A stretch of 64,000 bases of DNA from Fragilaria crotonensis (taxonomy: Eukaryota > Bacillariophyta > Fragilariophyceae > Fragilariales > Fragilariaceae). This document shows positions 44,336 through 56,344 of this stretch, piece by piece. The translations under genes were made by a program, and so were the position numbers. How positions within the stretch are numbered: the first letter of the stretch is position 1; each line of letters opens with the position of its first letter. Location of the stretch: NCBI GenBank assembly GCA_022925895.1, contig JAKSYS010000007.1, forward strand, positions 124,001 to 188,000. Direction: 5' to 3'. The notes beneath the pieces are model-generated. The model worked only from the letters and a program-made list of their open reading frames with translations, ran no database searches and had not been told where the DNA came from.

Positions 44336-46276
44336 ATGTTCTCAGTTGGCCTTGTCGTTCGGACCGTAGTAGTCCTCGGAATTGTCTCGACAACTGCCAA
44401 TGCCACCAATGTGGTTGACGATCAAGAATTCACATGTGGAATATGGTTTGCCAAATCGACAATTCCTGGAGCTGGTTTAGGGATCTTTGCCGGAAAGGAT
44501 TTTGATAAAGGAGAGAGTGTGCTGCCGGTCGGAGATGTGGTGATCCCGCTTGTGGATTCCAAAATTCACAAGCATCGTGACTACAAGTTTTTGTGGGACG
44601 AGTACACGTGGGAGGGAGTAGCACTTTTTATGGAACGAGAAGGCGTGTCTGAATCCATCAGTGTAGTGTCTCCTGGGTTTGGATCAGCCGTGAATTGCTT
44701 TCTTGGTTTGGTCAACGTGAAGGAAACCATTCCTAGCAACACTAATACTGGCCTTCATCGTTCCCAAGATCCAGGAGTTGGTGCATTTTCTACCTATTGG
44801 AATCGAGAAACGTTGGCAATGATACCTATCAAGGCTGGAAATGAACTTTTTGCAGATTGTGCGTAAATATCAAAGTCCGACTGTCAATCTAGATTGCCTG
44901 TTCATCACGAGAAAACCTCGTCTAACTCTTGAATGTCATTGCTTTCAGATGGGAATGGTTGGTTCACATCGAGGGAAGAGACGATCGGTCCAGTGCCCCT
45001 GAAAGGAGATCTTGTCCGTGCAAACGAGTTGATTGAAAAGTACTTGAACCTTGAACAGAGCTTGAAATCGGTGGTCAAGGGAGAGATCCTTGAAGAACTC
45101 TGGGAGACATTTGCGTGGAAGACACCATTTGAGGATACATCTCGAGTCCTGTTTGCAATGCCCAAGAATTGGGATGACCTGCGCGTTGCCGGTAATATAA
45201 CTCTTACAGAGTTGAAACGGCGTCACCATTCAACCTCGCTGGATTGGTTGAAACAGCATGGTGAATGCGGTGACTTGATTACTGTAAAGGAATCTACAAT
45301 TCGGCAGGCGGGACGTGGAGCGTTCGCCAGGAAACGGTTTACAGTGGGGGAGATTGTTGCTCCTTATCCTCTCATCCATCTCCCGTATCGTCAAGTCCTC
45401 GATATGTTTGAGCTTACCAGGTCGGACGATCCAAAGAAACACAAGGCTGATAGAGACAGAAAAACGCAAACACAGTTGCTAGAGAACTATTGTATGGGGC
45501 ACAACGAGTCAACTTTGCTGCTTTGTCCCTACGGTACACTTTCCAGTCATATTAACCACAACCAGACATTGGCAAATGTCAAAATGGTCTGGGCCGACCC
45601 TGCAAAGTCAAACCACCATGCCGACTGGTTGAATAAAACACTGCGAGAGCTATACGACACCCCGTATGCCGGTTTGGCCATGAGTTTGGTCGCGACGAGA
45701 GAAATCGAGGCCAACGAGGAAATATTTCTGGACTATGGTGACGAATGGGAGGAAGCTTGGCAGACACACGTGAAGAGTTATGTACCTGTATCAGGTGCAT
45801 CGACGTACAAGTCTGCGGAGCAGCTGAACGATGAGATGACAGTGATACGAACGGAGTTTGAGCTCATTTTCCATCCATACCCGAGCAATGTCCAGGTGTA
45901 CTTTTCGTTGGCATTTAGCGTTCCACGTATCGTTTGGCTGAAGTATTGGGAACAGGGAACACTTGATGAGTTTATGATCAAGGAGGATGAATACTATGGT
46001 CGGGTTGAAGTCTTGCGTCGAGAAGTGGACAGATATGGTGACACTTGGTACACTGTGCTTCCACTCGACGACGGCAGCAAAAAGAAATTGCCGCTGAAAC
46101 CAAAGATCATAGAAAGAGTTCCACGGGAAGCCTTCAGGTTCTTTGACAACTCTTACACAAGTGACATGCTTCAAAGAAATGCGTTCCGACATGATGCTAG
46201 AATACCCGATCACCTCTTTCCCGATTTGTGGAGGAATCGAAGGTCAGGTGTGGACCTTGATCCTTTATCTAAGTAA
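44336..46276 (+). CDS. Secreted protein with two SET-like domains, two exons
   Basis: Exons 44336-44858 and 44949-46276, 616 codons. The 90-bp intron (GTGCGT to TTTCAG) joins to ELFADYGNGWF, the usual end of a SET domain, so the splice is well supported. The leader MFSVGLVVRTVVVLGIVSTTANAT is a signal peptide. SET copy 1: STIPGAGLGIFAGKDFDKGE, NCFLGLVNVKE, ELFADYG. SET copy 2: STIRQAGRGAFARKRFTVGE, SSHINHNQTLANVKMVW, EIFLDYGDEWEEAW. SET domains transfer methyl groups to Lys, but secreted versions are of unknown role. A C-terminal ~170 residues follow without a name. Its promoter side faces element 2, whose duplication ends 200 bp upstream. Confidence 0.85.
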
Positions 46277-46939
46277 TGCACTGTCCTTTTTTGTCCACCT
46301 GGACTCCTTCTCTGTTGAACGTAATCATATAATTTGACTTGTGAGCATGTATCCTAATCTGTAACATGGAGTGGATACGTTCATATAACGGTATTTCTAC
46401 GAGATAGAGGAGTTAAAATGGACTCGTTGAACATAATCATATAATTTGACTAGTGAGCATGTATGCAGGGAGTAATCAATGCAACATGGAGTGGATTCGT
46501 TCATATAACGTTTTTCTACTCTAGTATTAGAGAAATATTTATAAGGGTTACGAGATACTTGTAGTCAGTAGTCAGTAGTTCTCCAGGACGTACAGTAGCA
46601 GTACTCCCTGCGCCGTAAAGAGTCTACTCCGGAGTATTTGTGTATGAGACATACTCCGTCGAGTTTCCGAGTAGAATCGGTATGCCCATAGGAGAATGAA
46701 TTGGTTTTTCGAGTGGAATACGTGTTCGTAAATGGCGGGTTAAATGTACTCCGAGTATCGAAAAGGCTTCGGCATGACAATCGGAATGTCTGAAGTGAAT
46801 CTTCACAATTGTGTTCAACAGCATTCAATCTCTGTGTTCACTCGTCACTTCATCCCAGTCATATAAGTTTCACAGTACGTCGTATTGAAGCTGGCATCAA
46901 ATAGTTCTACGACAACGAATAGGACCATTGTGATAAGTC
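46277..46939. other. Intergenic with an imperfect direct repeat
   Basis: Between the SET gene and the exchanger gene, both on +. Contains the duplicated segment described separately and GTAC/AGTACT words near 46580-46640. Confidence 0.5.
46315..46519. repeat. Imperfect tandem direct repeat, two copies of about 85-93 bp
   Basis: Copy 1 46315-46400 and copy 2 46427-46519 share TTGAAC, ATCATATAATTTGACT, GTGAGCATGTAT, CAACATGGAGTGGAT/TAACATGGAGTGGAT and CGTTCATATAACG in order, with a small insertion in copy 2. Confidence 0.8.
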
Positions 46940-48672
46940 ATGGAAATGGATCAAGCTGAGGATGGATTGCGTTGGTTGGCCGAGAGCAGCAGCAATGTGG
47001 ACAGAATGGCGGATGGTCTGAATGCTACGGACAATTCGACAGTTTTGAAAACTTCAATGCTCCAGAGGAAACACACGACTTTGATGCGTACTCTTCAACC
47101 ATTTTGAATGTGACACTCATTGCATGTCTGCTCTTGGCGTACTACGTCAAGCAATATCGACTTTACTATCTTCCGGAATCGGCCGGAGCACTCATGATTG
47201 AGTTGTTGTGGGGGAATAGCCAGGCTCGTCACGAACGATTTGCAATTCTTTGTATTTGTAAGTTTGTATTTATTGTTGTGGATAGTATGTGGTATGTGGT
47301 TTGTACACTTATCCAATTTACACAAAACAAGTCACCAGAAGTTTTCTTCTTCGTCCTCCTCCCTCCAATCATGTTTGAGGCAGGATACAGCCTCAACCGA
47401 AAAGATTTCTTTGAGAACTTTGGAGCGATTACTCTGTATGCAATGGTGGGCACCATTATATCGACTTTCGTGGTTGGTCTGCTCACGTTTTACATGGCGA
47501 AGCAGGGACTTATTAAGGACATTGACAAGGAGAACCCAATGGAAGCATTGCTTTTTGGAGCACTTATATCGGCCGTCGATCCAGTTGCAACGCTCTCTAT
47601 CATGGGGAATGCTGATCTTCAAGTTAATCCATTGTTGTACAGCTTGGTGTTTGGAGAGTCTGTTTTGAACGATGCCATTGCCGTTGTTTTATTCAAAACT
47701 TTCCATAGGTACTACAGCCCTGAAGGACCAGATTGGCAAGACGCAGAGATCACAGCCGCCCTGTTGGCGTTTTTTACAGTAACTATACTGAGCATTGGTG
47801 TTGGCGTGTTTATGGGTCTGACCGCGTCGTTGATGTACAAGCACACACAGCTGTCCGAGTATCCAAAGTTCGAGACCTCCCTCCTCTTTTGCTTTTGCTA
47901 CCTCTGCTATTCGATTGCAGAATCGTTGGAGCTATCAGGAATCATGGCAATCTTCTTCCAAGGAATCATACTCTCGCATTACAATTCCTACAACTTGAGT
48001 CCAGCCGCTCATGTGGCATCGGAGCAGATTTTTTCGACGTTGGCCACCATCGCTGAAACTGCGGTCTTTCTCTACATGGGTATGGGCGTCTTTACGGGTC
48101 GCTTCGCAAACTGGGATGTTATGTTTTCCGTACTGGCGCTTTTATTCTGTCTGTTGGGTCGAATTCTCAATATATTCCCGCTTTCTGTAATTGCCAACCT
48201 ATGTCGAAAGAAGAGGACAGATCGCATCACGTGTAAGATGCAAGGAGTTCTGTGGTTCGCGGGTCTTCGGGGTGCCATTGCGTTTGCTCTTTCTGAAAAC
48301 ATGCCGGGTCCCAACAAAGATGTCTACGCCACTGCGACCTTGTCCATCTGTATCTTTACCACCATCGTATGTGGTGGACTGACCGATAAGGTCCTGACAA
48401 TGACAGATATGAAGTCGATCGTCGACGACACCGATGTAGATACTGACACTGAAGAAGTAGAGAGTCTCGCGAATGCCTCGTATCCACAAATACATGGACG
48501 TGTGTATGCTGGAGTCAAGGGTGCGTGGAAAGATTTCGACAATCGGTACCTCAAGGTACTTTTTGGTGGATCACGCACAGTCCGATCCGGCGCCAATCGT
48601 CACAACTTTGATAATCATGGGCACTATGAGATGCCGAAAGTCCATTCCGATAGCTTAGACGAGGACGAGTAG
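46940..48672 (+). CDS. Na+/H+ exchanger (CPA1/NHE family), with intron and frameshifts
   Basis: Electroneutral cation/proton antiporter with about 12 membrane helices. The ATG at 46940 gives an acidic N-terminus in one frame, which passes to the membrane domain at the T-run 47043-47046. YYLPESAGALM begins the first conserved helix. The expected GGIARLVTNDLQFF is in another frame beyond the G bases at 47200 and 47210-47214. An intron at 47258-47331 (GTAAGT to AACAAG) joins to SPEVFFFVLLPP; the frame happens to read through it. Core motifs follow: FEAGYSL, SAVDPVATLSIMG, FGESVLNDAIAVVLF, GIMAIFFQGI and WFAGLRGAIAFALS. A hydrophilic tail rich in Asp and His ends the protein. Probably endomembrane or plasma-membrane pH and Na+ control. 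Confidence 0.88.
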
Positions 48673-49537
48673 TCGGCGGGAGTTCATTGTGACTGACGTG
48701 CCCATGAGAGCGCAAGTAGTGTTGACCAAGGGCGATGACAAACATGCGACCGTTTCGTACGCTTCTGTTTTCTCACGGGTGAATAATAGTCGAGTATTGA
48801 CTATCCTCACGATGGAACCCTTACTGCCAGCTTGGACCATGACAATCAACTGCATTATCGAACGTCGGCGGGTGCCATCCTTTCTCCATTCACCTCGGCG
48901 AATGTTTCTAGACCCCAAGATCGATCGCAGTACCAATAAAGTTCCCCTGTTCCCCAAGGCTGCCGGGCTGCCGGTATCCGTCGCTTTGCGGCGAAGTTTG
49001 GGCGACGATATAGGCACGAGAGAAGTTCTTGGTGCTGTGTGGCGTATGACATTGCTATTGGTTTGGTTTTACAGCCTCAATAAAAAGTGCGGGTTAGCGT
49101 TTATCTGACAAGTATGTACGAGTAGTACAGCGTGCAGTGTCAGTAAAAAACTACTCGACGAACATTCGACAGTATTTCATCAATTCCATTACTGAGAGTA
49201 AAGTAACGGTACTCGTAGACGCTCCCACGACGCAACATGCACATTTTTAATTGCATCATTGCCATGATGGTCTGATGAAGGATAACTGCCGTACCTGCAA
49301 GAAGGAGTTATGACTGGGATCACCGTCATGGTTCCATATTGAATCCGAGTTCTGTTCCAAGATATGAGAAGTCTTGGTGCGACGCGACGAACATTCATCG
49401 AGCTGGCACATTCCAGTTTGCTGCTTCTGTCGCCCATCGATCCTGTCGCAGATCTCATTTGTCGTTACACTCCCACCGAATTTCGATCTGCAGTGTGTCA
49501 AACATCACGGTTTCTATATCGAGGAGAAATATAAGTC
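48673..49537. other. Intergenic, uncertain coding
   Basis: ORFs on both strands (48689-49108 +, 48655-49017 -) overlap and neither looks like protein. An upstream exon of the next gene may lie in 49380-49530. GTACGAGTAGTAC near 49117. Confidence 0.35.
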
Positions 49538-50017
49538 TTGCTTCCGTCAATCCTTCATCCTGATCCTGATTTGTTAGTCGAAGGGACTTATCCTGAGAAT
49601 GATGCCAAATTGGCGTTGGAATATTTCACATGCCTCGAAGCCATGCTGACATCGCGAGCGACACCATCGACCGGACACATTGGTACCCCCAACTACGAGG
49701 ATGCTGCGGAATGGGGCGAGGTTGTGTCTATCTGGCCACTCGGCAATCACCTCTCCTATGTGTATCCTCAAGATTCAAGAACGTTCTATCCTGGAGGAGA
49801 CTGTAGTGACAACAAGAACGTTATTGTTGAGGATCATGGTCTTGCAACAGCCTTGGCACTGGGACACGAAGTCTTGTTCACGTCGTGGTTTGACGATGAT
49901 GTCAGAAGGTTGCCGCCAGACATAGTACCCGCCTGGATTTCTGCCTTTGTCGCGATTCCATCAAGCGACGACGCGAAATTGAAGAGGAGTCTAGAAATGC
50001 GAAACTATGGATTGTAG
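49538..50017 (+). CDS. Hypothetical protein, probably a 3' exon
   Basis: Not recognised. The first in-frame ATG is well inside and the frame opens just after a stop; TTGTTAG at 49570-49576 would serve as a splice acceptor, so the coding part probably starts at 49577. The product from there is about 146 residues: DAKLALEYFTCLEAML, a PNYEDAAEWGEVVSIWPLG segment, LATALALGHEVLFTSWFDDD and LPPDIVPAWISAF. It reads as folded soluble protein, acidic, with conserved-looking Trp residues. The 5' exon or exons are not placed. Confidence 0.45.
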   Translation: MLPSILHPDPDLLVEGTYPENDAKLALEYFTCLEAMLTSRATPSTGHIGTPNYEDAAEWGEVVSIWPLGNHLSYVYPQDSRTFYPGGDCSDNKNVIVEDHGLATALALGHEVLFTSWFDDDVRRLPPDIVPAWISAFVAIPSSDDAKLKRSLEMRNYGL

Positions 50018-50619
50018 ACATGGTTGTCGAATCAACCAATGGTCGTGGCTGATGGGTGATTTTCATGAGAATCCACTCCTCTATTTTCATGTCCATAGCT
50101 GCATTTACCAGCATCTTCTCGCATCAGACCATCCCATACCTGGCATCTATTCGGCAATGTCGAAGTTCGAGCGCTGCTAATACTGCTGTCAGGTTGTGTT
50201 GATGGTTCCTATACCTCCGAGAATGTTAGTTGCTACAATACCTGATAGGCTTTGTATGACTTCGCAGGTCTATCCGAACATTGTATAATCATGACATGAG
50301 TTGTACTTGTATCATACCCTTCGTTGGATTGTTATCCCCTAAATCAGTACTCTGAGTACCTGATGGTACCATGTACAGTAGCGTACTTTGTACCGTTCCA
50401 TCTTCCACCGTTTATGGAACGAGTCTTGCAGAAATTCAAAAGGTATCTTTTCCTTGTCGGGCAAGCCAGTTTGTGGATTAGTAGAGCCGTAGAAACAGGT
50501 AATGCAGTACTATACCGGCACTTGTATACGCTACACGACCAGTTGCGTGTTCGCGAGTATTCTTTGTTCGCGGATCTTCACAGTTGACACCTCAACATTC
50601 GATTCATGGCATTTTTACC
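50018..50619. other. Intergenic, probable promoter of the next gene
   Basis: GTAC words near 50345-50400 (CAGTACTCTGAGTACC, GGTACCATGTACAG). No gene recognised. Confidence 0.4.
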
Positions 50620-51576
50620 ATGGGCAACCGCACCATCCTCACCATCATCTCCCTAACTCTTGCCATATGCACCAACCTCGTATTGCAAGGAATCACAGAA
50701 CATAATCTCAGGTCGGTTGGAGAAAAGTGTTTTGCAGGCGATTATAAAGGTCTCGTTCCCTTCGAACCATGGTTAGGAGGATCCTTCGTCTGCATCGTAA
50801 ACACACTGTTCCATGGACTCACGACTGTACCAGAAGGAAAGTTTGCATGGGGAGGTATCATGACTGTGTACTTTCCAGTTGCAATATTGGTGGTCGTTGA
50901 GTCAGCGAGGACTGGAGTGAAGGGTCTCCTCAAATATCCGATTGTAATCTTCGTGTTGAGCCAATACATTGCAGTTAGTGTGGCATTCCCTCTGTTATGG
51001 ATACCCATGTACTTCGTTTGGGGAAGAGGGACAACTCATGGTTTCTCTCAAACGCATGCTAATTTCACGGATGCAGCAGGACTTTTCTTCCTGATTGCTT
51101 CCATGGCCTTGTTTGCCCTCAACACCCAATCGTACGCATGGACTTGGACCGCCAGCCTTATCGGAGGCCCCTTCTTTCCCATCCCATATATTGTGGCATT
51201 ATTCTTACCGTCTGACTCGTCGAACCCCGATTCCTCGTCCAAGTTAATTGTCAAAACCTACCAAGCCGCTGGGCTGGCAAGTTTCATGGTGTGGGCGTGT
51301 GCCATATTTATCCTTGTTCGTAACTACCAGTACGATACTGCAAGCATTGTGGGCGCATTGTGGACCAAGACCAATTTTTCGGTACAAATTATTAATCTCG
51401 ATTGGGTCGTTTGGTTCCTATCCATGGTACTTGTTCTTGCTGAGGAAAGTCTCATGGATGGTCTCCTCGCCATTGTCATGATGCCACTGACTGGTCCAGG
51501 TGCATCACTCGCGTTTCTGTTGGCTCGACAGGAACAAGTCAGGGCCAAGAATCTCAATGTCAACAAAACGGACTAG
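50620..51576 (+). CDS. Multi-pass membrane protein of unknown function
   Basis: 318 codons from the ATG at 50620. About eight hydrophobic segments: TILTIISLTLAICTNLVLQ, GGIMTVYFPVAILVVVE, YPIVIFVLSQYIAVSVAFPL, AAGLFFLIASMALFAL, a segment around GGPFFPIPYIVALFL, AGLASFMVWACAIFILV, LDWVVWFLSMVLVLA, and LLAIVMMPLTGPGASLAFLL. Polar loops are short. The first helix may be a cleaved signal. The pattern resembles uncharacterised integral membrane proteins of algae and fungi; I recognise no transport motif. Uninterrupted frame. Confidence 0.75.
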   Translation: MGNRTILTIISLTLAICTNLVLQGITEHNLRSVGEKCFAGDYKGLVPFEPWLGGSFVCIVNTLFHGLTTVPEGKFAWGGIMTVYFPVAILVVVESARTGVKGLLKYPIVIFVLSQYIAVSVAFPLLWIPMYFVWGRGTTHGFSQTHANFTDAAGLFFLIASMALFALNTQSYAWTWTASLIGGPFFPIPYIVALFLPSDSSNPDSSSKLIVKTYQAAGLASFMVWACAIFILVRNYQYDTASIVGALWTKTNFSVQIINLDWVVWFLSMVLVLAEESLMDGLLAIVMMPLTGPGASLAFLLARQEQVRAKNLNVNKTD

Positions 51577-51796
51577 TAGAAGAAGGCTCTTGGAATGCTC
51601 GAATTGTATCATTTGTAGTCGCTCTAGGTAGACGTTCATGACTGTTTCAACTGCTCATCCTTGTTCAAAAGTCTTAAAAAATAGTTTACTGCAGCACCGA
51701 ATCGTAATCGACTGGTTTGCAATCTACTACTGAGTAGTAGCATCAACAGATGCATTCAAACTTTCGATAGGGTGGACTGCTAACCAGTGCCATTGT

Positions 51797-53937
51797 CTAA
51801 AGTTGTAGCGTCGCTAATTCTGCCAACAATTCGGGTTCCGAAGCAACCTTTCGTTTTTGATCATCATTCCACGTGGATTCATCCTTAGTCTTCAATTCCT
51901 CAATCTGCCTCAGTATCTTGTTAATCTTCTTGGCACGCTTTTCCGGATCCGCTTTTGCATTGGCAGCCGCAATAGCTGCCGCGGCTGCAGCTTCCTCCTT
52001 GGCCTTGGCCTTGGCCTCTTCTTCTTCTTCTTTCAATTTTTGCAATTTTTGTTTCTCACGTCTCAAGGCAGTTTTGCTTTTGCCCTCGGGTGGTGGTGGT
52101 GCCATGCCGACTGGTACATGTTTGCCGTTATTCGTCGCCGAGTTGAGTCCCAGTCGAGGTGTTACCTTGGTGGCAGCCATGATGGTACCTTCCTTTTCCA
52201 ATCGAATCTTATCGGCCAAACTCATGGCACCACCCACGCCTCCTGTAGCTCGTCCTCGTGCCGACGGAGGAACGTATCGTTGTGTCGTGGAAGTCGCGGC
52301 GGCGGGATTGGTGGCAGCTTGCGTCGCAAGCTTCTTCGCCTCGGCAATGGCAACAGCATCACCACTAATCCGAGGTGCTGGACTTTGAGGACGGTCGGAA
52401 TACACATTGGGTGGCGCAGGGACAAATGCGGCTTGTAATAATTTGTTGGGTTTGTAATTGGCATTGTCCCATGGAACATTATGCACTTCCTCTCCATTGT
52501 AATGGAACAATTTGACACCGTTGTCTACATTCATTCGAGGACTCGTGGTTGAAGAGAAAAAGGATCGAGAATCAGAAGACCATCCATATCCCACAGTACA
52601 AGATGCCATTACTTCCCGATAGGAGGGAATACCGGTCGCGGCATCGTATTGTGGAATAACCTTGAGCTTGTTACGATCCCAAAAGGTCATGCCTCCTGCA
52701 AGGTTACCAAAGCCAGCAATGTTGACAAATCGACCATGCGGTGCCCAGCAAATTGTGTTGCGGTGCGCATTGCCAAACAAAAAGGTTGCGTCGGCGGTAA
52801 TTCCGTTATGCAAGGAAGCCATGGCTGGCATGGTGCCACTAACGACTGCAAAGCAAGGTGGTTTGGTGGCGTTTGGCATCCAAGCAACATCAAGCACAGG
52901 ACCAGTCGTGTTGTTTGGCAGTGGAACAGTAATGACTTCTTTGGACGCCTCCGTCATGAGATGTAGGGTTGTGGAGCCATAGTACGACTTGCCAGACGTG
53001 TCCACACTAGTTTGGAGAGCGATCAATGCGGCATCGCCTGTCGGTGCCCAGTGGACATTGATCTCCTCTGCTTGAAATAAGCTCTTAGATACGACAGCAG
53101 GATAGCTAGCCGCTTGGGGTGGGCATGGAGATGGATATTTGTGCAGGGATGCACGAGCTGGCTTGTCTTTTGTTCCTGGAGAAAAGGTAACAAGAAGATA
53201 CGTCGACGTCACAGCCGTGGTTGGAACTGACATTGTCGAAAGACCTGACATTTCATCTTGTCATGGAATCGCACCTCACTGTCCGTGTTTGAAAAGGCAT
53301 TTCCATCAAAGACGCGAATCTCGTTGGTCGTGTTGAGAAAGGCATATTTCTCATCGTGCGTCCACTGCAGGTACGGCCAACTTTCCCGTTTCAGACTCTT
53401 TTGAATAAATCCGTGAAGGAACGCTCCCGTGTTGCCATCCCAAACTTTGAGATTCGGTGCCTGTTCCTGCTGTTGAGGGTCAGCGGCCGATAATCGTTCC
53501 CATGTCAAAATGTACGTCCCCTTGGGACTCGTACAAAGCATTTGGATGGCTTGTGAATCCTTCAAGAATGGTTCCTTTACTCGTTCAGTGCTGGGTGAAC
53601 CGTCAAGTGGGCACTTGACAACGCCGTGGCTCGGTTGGTGGACGAAAACGCAGGATCCATCAGGAGAAAAATGCTGTAAAGTCGATGGGCCTTCTAATAG
53701 AAACTCACGATCTTGCGCCTTGTCGATCTTTTCCTCTCCTTTCCTTGGAATTGGAAAGATCTCGATTCCGTCTTTGGACCTTAGCAGTATACGACAAGGG
53801 GATTCTCCTTCTTCGACCATGGTTGTGCGCGATGCGTGGAGCGCAATGACAATGTCAATGGGCAACTGAGTTGCTTGGTTGTTGAAAAGTTGAAACTGTT
53901 GGATGTTGGATGGCCGTCCATTTTGTCGGCTGTCCAT
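51797..53937 (-). CDS. EIF2A: Eukaryotic translation initiation factor 2A (eIF2A), one frameshift
   Basis: WD-repeat factor able to deliver Met-tRNA to the 40S subunit in a GTP-independent way. From the ATG at 53937 the N-terminal beta-propeller includes LQHFSPDGSCVFVHQP, GTYILTWERL, LKVWDGNTGAFLHGF and LQWTHDEKYAF. The frame changes at 53251-53253, where an A-run on the minus strand seems one base short. The second part has NVHWAPTGDAALIA, the family-typical NTICWAPHGRFVNIAGFGNLAGGMTFWD, and GYGWSSDSRSFFSSTTSPR, VDNGVKLFHYNG. The C-terminal part is a low-complexity Ala/Lys/Glu coil with a ALRREKQKLQKLKEEEEEA stretch and a final INKILRQIEELK helix. Convergent with the membrane protein gene, divergent from the CDF gene. 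Confidence 0.92.
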
Positions 53938-54486
53938 GTATTTGTATGATACTGTAGTACGCTACGGTACCAGGTACTCCAAATACACGGGTACATTACA
54001 GCTGCACAGTATCCATAGTACAATCTGACGTCACGGTACGAGTAACGGTAGTGTCCAGTATCCTTTACCAGTACTCCGAGTACTGACTAATCGCGACCAC
54101 AACTGCAGTAGATTCCGAATTCCACTTCTTCAGCGATTCCCTTATTAAACATCGGATCTGCAGACGGCCAAATTCAACAGATGAGGCTGTTTTGGTGTTC
54201 GTCTGTGGTAACAAGTAACAATTATTATTATTACGTGTGACTGAGTATTGATTATATCTGTTTTCCTGCGAACTCATGAAAAAAGTGCCAACTTCTACCG
54301 GATTCTGCCTTCTGTCAAATATTTCTGACTTCACAAGGAATACCAGTCGTACTGTTCACAATCAATATTGGTCCAGCAGTAAGATTCATTTCTGTTCACT
54401 GTCTGATTGTTTGCAAGTTGATCGGAGTACTCTGATACCAAACAGGCGCCTACAAAGTCTTCCTTCTATAAAGTCGAACTAATAGC
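53938..54486. promoter_or_regulatory. Divergent promoter interval with GTAC words
   Basis: Between eIF2A (-) and the CDF transporter (+). 53948-54085 carries TACGGTACCAGGTACTCC and CCAGTACTCCGAGTACT. Confidence 0.4.
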
Positions 54487-56344
54487 ATGCGAGGAGCAGC
54501 TCAATCGTCGCTCATAGTCGCTGTCACAGTTGCTGTGTCGCTGATTGGCGGTGTGTCATGCTTCGCTCCTTCGACTCCACTCCGACTGGAGGCTTCAAAT
54601 CTGAATCGTCACGTTCTTGCTGATGGTCATACACAAACGTCTCCAAGACAATGGAACGGCCGGAATATGGCATCTGTATCGATGCATATGGGACACAGTC
54701 ACACACATCAACATTCTCACAGTAGTACGGGTGGTATCCGACCGGCAGCAACCATCGCTGTATCACAACAACCACCACAGCAACAGCTTCCAGTTTGGGC
54801 AAAACGCCGACGAATCTCGGCTCTCCTTCTCTTTTGTGCCATTGCTATTTTGGGACCACCTCTGGCACGACACCGACAACTGGCTAACAGTGATGTTGCA
54901 GCATTCGTACTCACTGCCACATCCCTGTTCCTTTTGGAGCCAATCCGAGATCAAGTCAAGCACATTTTGTTACGAATCCGACAATTGAGCGATGGGATTT
55001 CCAGGCACTCGAGCCCGATTTCGGCGAAATATATTTTCAAGAATGACAATGCTGCAGATCGTATCACACTCATGGGGTAAGTGTACAATGATATATGGAC
55101 CTCCAGCACCTTTACGCCTTGCTAAACAATTTCTCAATGCCACTTTACTCATCTCTCGTTCAAAAAGGGGTGCCATCAATGTAGTACTCTCATTGAGCAA
55201 GTTCTTTGTGGGCGTCACGTGCCACTCGTCAGTACTCATTGCCGATGCCGGACACTCGCTATCCGATCTCTTTTCTGACTTTATTACACTATGGGCCGTC
55301 AATGTTGGTCGGTTGCCTCCTGATGCCGATCATCCATACGGTCATGCCAAATTTGAGGCAATTGGTTCGCTCTTTCTCTCCTTGACACTCTTTGGGACAG
55401 GCATTGGCGTTGGTGCTGTATCTAACAAGCGATTGTTGGAGATTCTCTCCATGCAACGCAGCAGCAGCACCTTGTTATCCGCCACTGCCATTGTACTTCC
55501 AAAACTGCCCGCCCTCCTCATGGCAGGAATTAGTATTGTTTCGAAAGAATGGCTCTTTCGCGTGACGCGCACTGTGGGAGAACGTCTCAATTCTCAAATT
55601 GTCATTGCCAATGCCTGGCATCATCGTTCGGATGCCTATTCGTCCGTATTGGCACTTGGATCGATTGCTCTTGCCATGTACGTGCCTGGTCTGGTTGCCG
55701 TCGATGCTGCGGCAGGATTGTTTGTTGCTGGAATGATTTGCATGACGGGTGCTGAAATTTTGGGAGAATCGATCAAACAATTGACGGATATGAGCAATGA
55801 TGATGAAATGTTGGTGGAACGCATTACAGCACTGGCCGCCAACAGTGAAGATGTTTTGAAAGTAAATCGTGTCCGTGCGACAGTGGGATCGGCATCGACC
55901 GTGGATGTGTCGGTATCGATGCAAAATGACAAATCGGCGTCGGCGGCGCGGGCTGTGGAATTGAGACTGAAACAAAGTATAATGCAAATTGATGGCATTG
56001 TAGATGCCGATGTGAGAGCCACAAGTCCTGGAGTGTTTTGTCCACTGTTGGAGGCGTCGAACCCGTTGCCGATGAGTACGGCAGAGATTGAGAGTTTCGT
56101 AGAGCACGAAATCCTTTCCAATCATCCAGAAGTCAAGTCGGTCGAGGGTGTTGTGGTTCACTATCAAGACACTGTCCTTGTCAATGTTGATGTTCATATT
56201 CGGCTAGCAGATAAAGACACGACTCTTGCCCAAGCAAGCAAATTCGCTACAAGTGTGCGCGACACAATCGAACGTTCCAGTCAAATCAGCACGGCCAAGA
56301 TCTTTTTGGACGTGAACGAAGATGCACTATCCTTGGCCATTTGA
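54487..56344 (+). CDS. CDF-family metal transporter (Fe/Zn type), plastid-type leader, two exons
   Basis: Exons 54487-55076 and 55168-56344, 588 codons. Intron 55077-55167 (91 bp, GTAAGT to AAAAAG) joins RITLMG to GAINVVLSL in frame. The leader ends GGVSC-FAPSTPLR, an ASAFAP-like signal and transit junction, so plastid import is likely. A His-rich stretch (MGHSHTHQHSHSS) may bind metal. The CDF core has two metal sites: ADAGHSLSDLFSDF on helix 2 and NAWHHRSDAYSS on helix 5, both HxxxD, plus the loop DADHPYGHAKFEAIGSL. The C-terminal part looks like duplicated cytoplasmic CDF domains (MQIDGIVDADVRAT and LSNHPEVKSVEGVVVHY). The HxxxD pairs point to Zn or Fe/Zn rather than Mn. Confidence 0.9.

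Noticed and set aside
47215-47331. Apparent continuous exchanger frame through this stretch.
   Set aside because: The in-frame sequence does not look like the family, while a GTAAGT...AAG intron and a shifted frame restore the expected conserved helix. The read-through is accidental.
48655-49108. Long ORFs on both strands downstream of the exchanger gene (139 and 120 codons).
   Set aside because: They overlap each other, the + frame has its first ATG only at 48704, and neither has ordered or family-like sequence. More likely a 3' UTR.
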